Origin: Mesorhizobium sp. WSM4904
Lineage (GTDB): Bacteria; Pseudomonadota; Alphaproteobacteria; Rhizobiales; Rhizobiaceae
Direction: 5' to 3'
NCBI RefSeq assembly: GCF_029674545.1
Contig: NZ_CP121354.1
Location: 3,605,001-3,669,000 of the forward strand
Length of the DNA stretch: 64,000 nucleotides
Shown here: piece after piece, positions 63,370 through 64,000 of the stretch
How the letters are laid out: each line of letters starts with the position of its first letter
Numbering within the stretch: the first letter of the stretch is position 1
Translations under genes and position numbers: made by a program
The notes under the pieces: generated by a model
Databases searched by the model: none
Told to the model about the DNA's origin: nothing
What the model saw: the letters and a program-made list of their open reading frames with translations, nothing else

Positions 63370-64000
63370 ATGACCGTCATTGCCAAGCCGGAACCCGGCG
63401 TGCACGCGCTGCTCGAAGCGCCGGCGCTGCTGCCCGCCACCGTCGCCAAGCCCGAGCTGATCAGCGTCGAGCAGGCCAAGGCGATGGACGTCGCCCGCAT
63501 CACGGACCTGTTCAAGGCCCACCTCAACCCGGGCCAGCTGCATTTCATGAAGCTGCTCGGCTTCCACAAGGTCAAGATCGAGCGCGCCGAAGGCATGTTC
63601 TACATCGACCAGAACGGCCGCAAGATCCTCGACTTCTTCGGCGGCTTCGGCTCGCTGGCCTTCGGCCACAACCATCCGCGCATCCTCGAGGCCCGCAAGA
63701 AGTTCCAGGAGGAGAAGCGCCAGGAGATCGCCATCGCCTTCATGTCGCAATATGCGGCGGCGCTCGCGCACAACATCGCCAAGTGCTCGCCCGGCGATCT
63801 CGACATGGTGTTCCTCGGCTCCTCCGGCTCGGAGGCCATGGAAGCGGCGGTGAAGCTTGCCGAACGCGCCGCAGGCCCGAAGCGGCCGAAGGTCGTCTAT
63901 GCCGAGAACTCCTTCCACGGCAAGACCAAGGGCGTGCTGGCGATCACCGACGGCCAGCTCTACCGCGCCGAGTTCAAGGTGGCGGACAATGCCGTGCGCG
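63370..64000 (+). CDS. class III PLP aminotransferase, 5' part
   Basis: The first 210 codons are in the window; the gene runs off the end. Class III features are visible: FFGGFGSLAFGHNHPRIL, LGSSGSEAMEAAVKLAERA in the cofactor-phosphate region, and SFHGKTKGVLAITDG. An N-terminal extension of about 65 residues precedes the fold. Relatives act on ornithine, acetylornithine, hopanoid ketones or sugar ketones. Here it would be the next step after the epimerase in a lipid-linked sugar or polar-lipid pathway. ATG 63370 follows GGGGGA. Confidence 0.87.
   Translation, partial: MTVIAKPEPGVHALLEAPALLPATVAKPELISVEQAKAMDVARITDLFKAHLNPGQLHFMKLLGFHKVKIERAEGMFYIDQNGRKILDFFGGFGSLAFGHNHPRILEARKKFQEEKRQEIAIAFMSQYAAALAHNIAKCSPGDLDMVFLGSSGSEAMEAAVKLAERAAGPKRPKVVYAENSFHGKTKGVLAITDGQLYRAEFKVADNAVR

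Overview
The window looks like chromosomal DNA of a high-GC alphaproteobacterium of the order Hyphomicrobiales, most likely Mesorhizobium or a close relative. The pointers are the nuoLMN-birA-rnj-mce-DUF1467-proS-lol gene order, a short ProRS without the editing insertion, a cobalamin riboswitch in front of cbtBA, a soxBDAG operon, and several families of intergenic inverted repeats of the kind that litter rhizobial genomes. This is judged from protein content; no database search was possible. I see no insertion sequence, prophage, CRISPR array or rRNA.

Layout. 1-11.3 kb (+): housekeeping block with the end of the complex I operon (nuoL partial, nuoM, nuoN), birA, RNase J, methylmalonyl-CoA epimerase, a DUF1467 membrane protein, proS, and the lipoprotein-release genes lolC/E and lolD. 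11.3-14.4 kb: a repeat, a 28-codon membrane mini-gene, an S2P-type protease fused to an SRPBCC-like domain, lipB (-), and tRNA-Leu(GAG) with a good promoter. 14.5-19.6 kb (-): a compact serine-cycle set, sgaA-mcl-mtkA-mtkB, behind a LuxR-type regulator whose receiver domain has lost its phospho-acceptor residues. 19.9-27.1 kb: mgtE, a MerR regulator, an isoprenylcysteine-methyltransferase-like protein coupled to a DUF1624 acyltransferase-like protein, an MFS carrier, a Rieske oxygenase and a ChaC-type cyclotransferase. 27.2-32.2 kb: cobalamin locus (riboswitch, cbtBA, cobU, cobO, cobD, cobC, and a phosphatase coupled to cobC).

32.3-41 kb: a nitrogen-compound module. A creatininase-family amidohydrolase and a Rid-family protein (-) face an NMT1-type ABC transporter (+) that is preceded by a strong sigma-54-type promoter match, then a cytosine/creatinine-deaminase-type amidohydrolase, a VAO-type flavoprotein and two flavodoxin-fold oxidoreductases. 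41-48.9 kb: two dimethylglycine/sarcosine-dehydrogenase-like flavoproteins, an aminotransferase and an XRE-cupin regulator, with two identical-arm palindromes in the divergent promoter toward a nitroreductase. 48.9-55.7 kb (-): an MFS efflux carrier and soxBDAG, heterotetrameric sarcosine oxidase. 55.9-58.8 kb: a large MscS-type channel and a small exported protein. 59-64 kb (+): a HAD-UbiA fusion, a DprE1-like oxidase, an ArnE/EmrE-like four-helix protein, an NAD-dependent epimerase and a class III aminotransferase cut by the window end. The last set resembles the mycobacterial/azorhizobial polyprenyl-phospho-pentose pathway.

How parts may fit (inference): the Rieske oxygenase, the two dimethylglycine-dehydrogenase-like enzymes and sarcosine oxidase could strip methyl groups from betaine-type compounds onto tetrahydrofolate, yielding glycine and C1 units. 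sgaA-mcl-mtkAB could then recycle serine, glyoxylate and acetyl-CoA. The best candidates for something new are the 59-64 kb lipid-linked sugar cluster, the palindromic operator pair at 48.0 kb, the sigma-54-linked creatinine/pyrimidine-like module at 33.7 kb, the pseudo-receiver regulator at 19 kb and a minus-strand small-RNA candidate at 7.5 kb.
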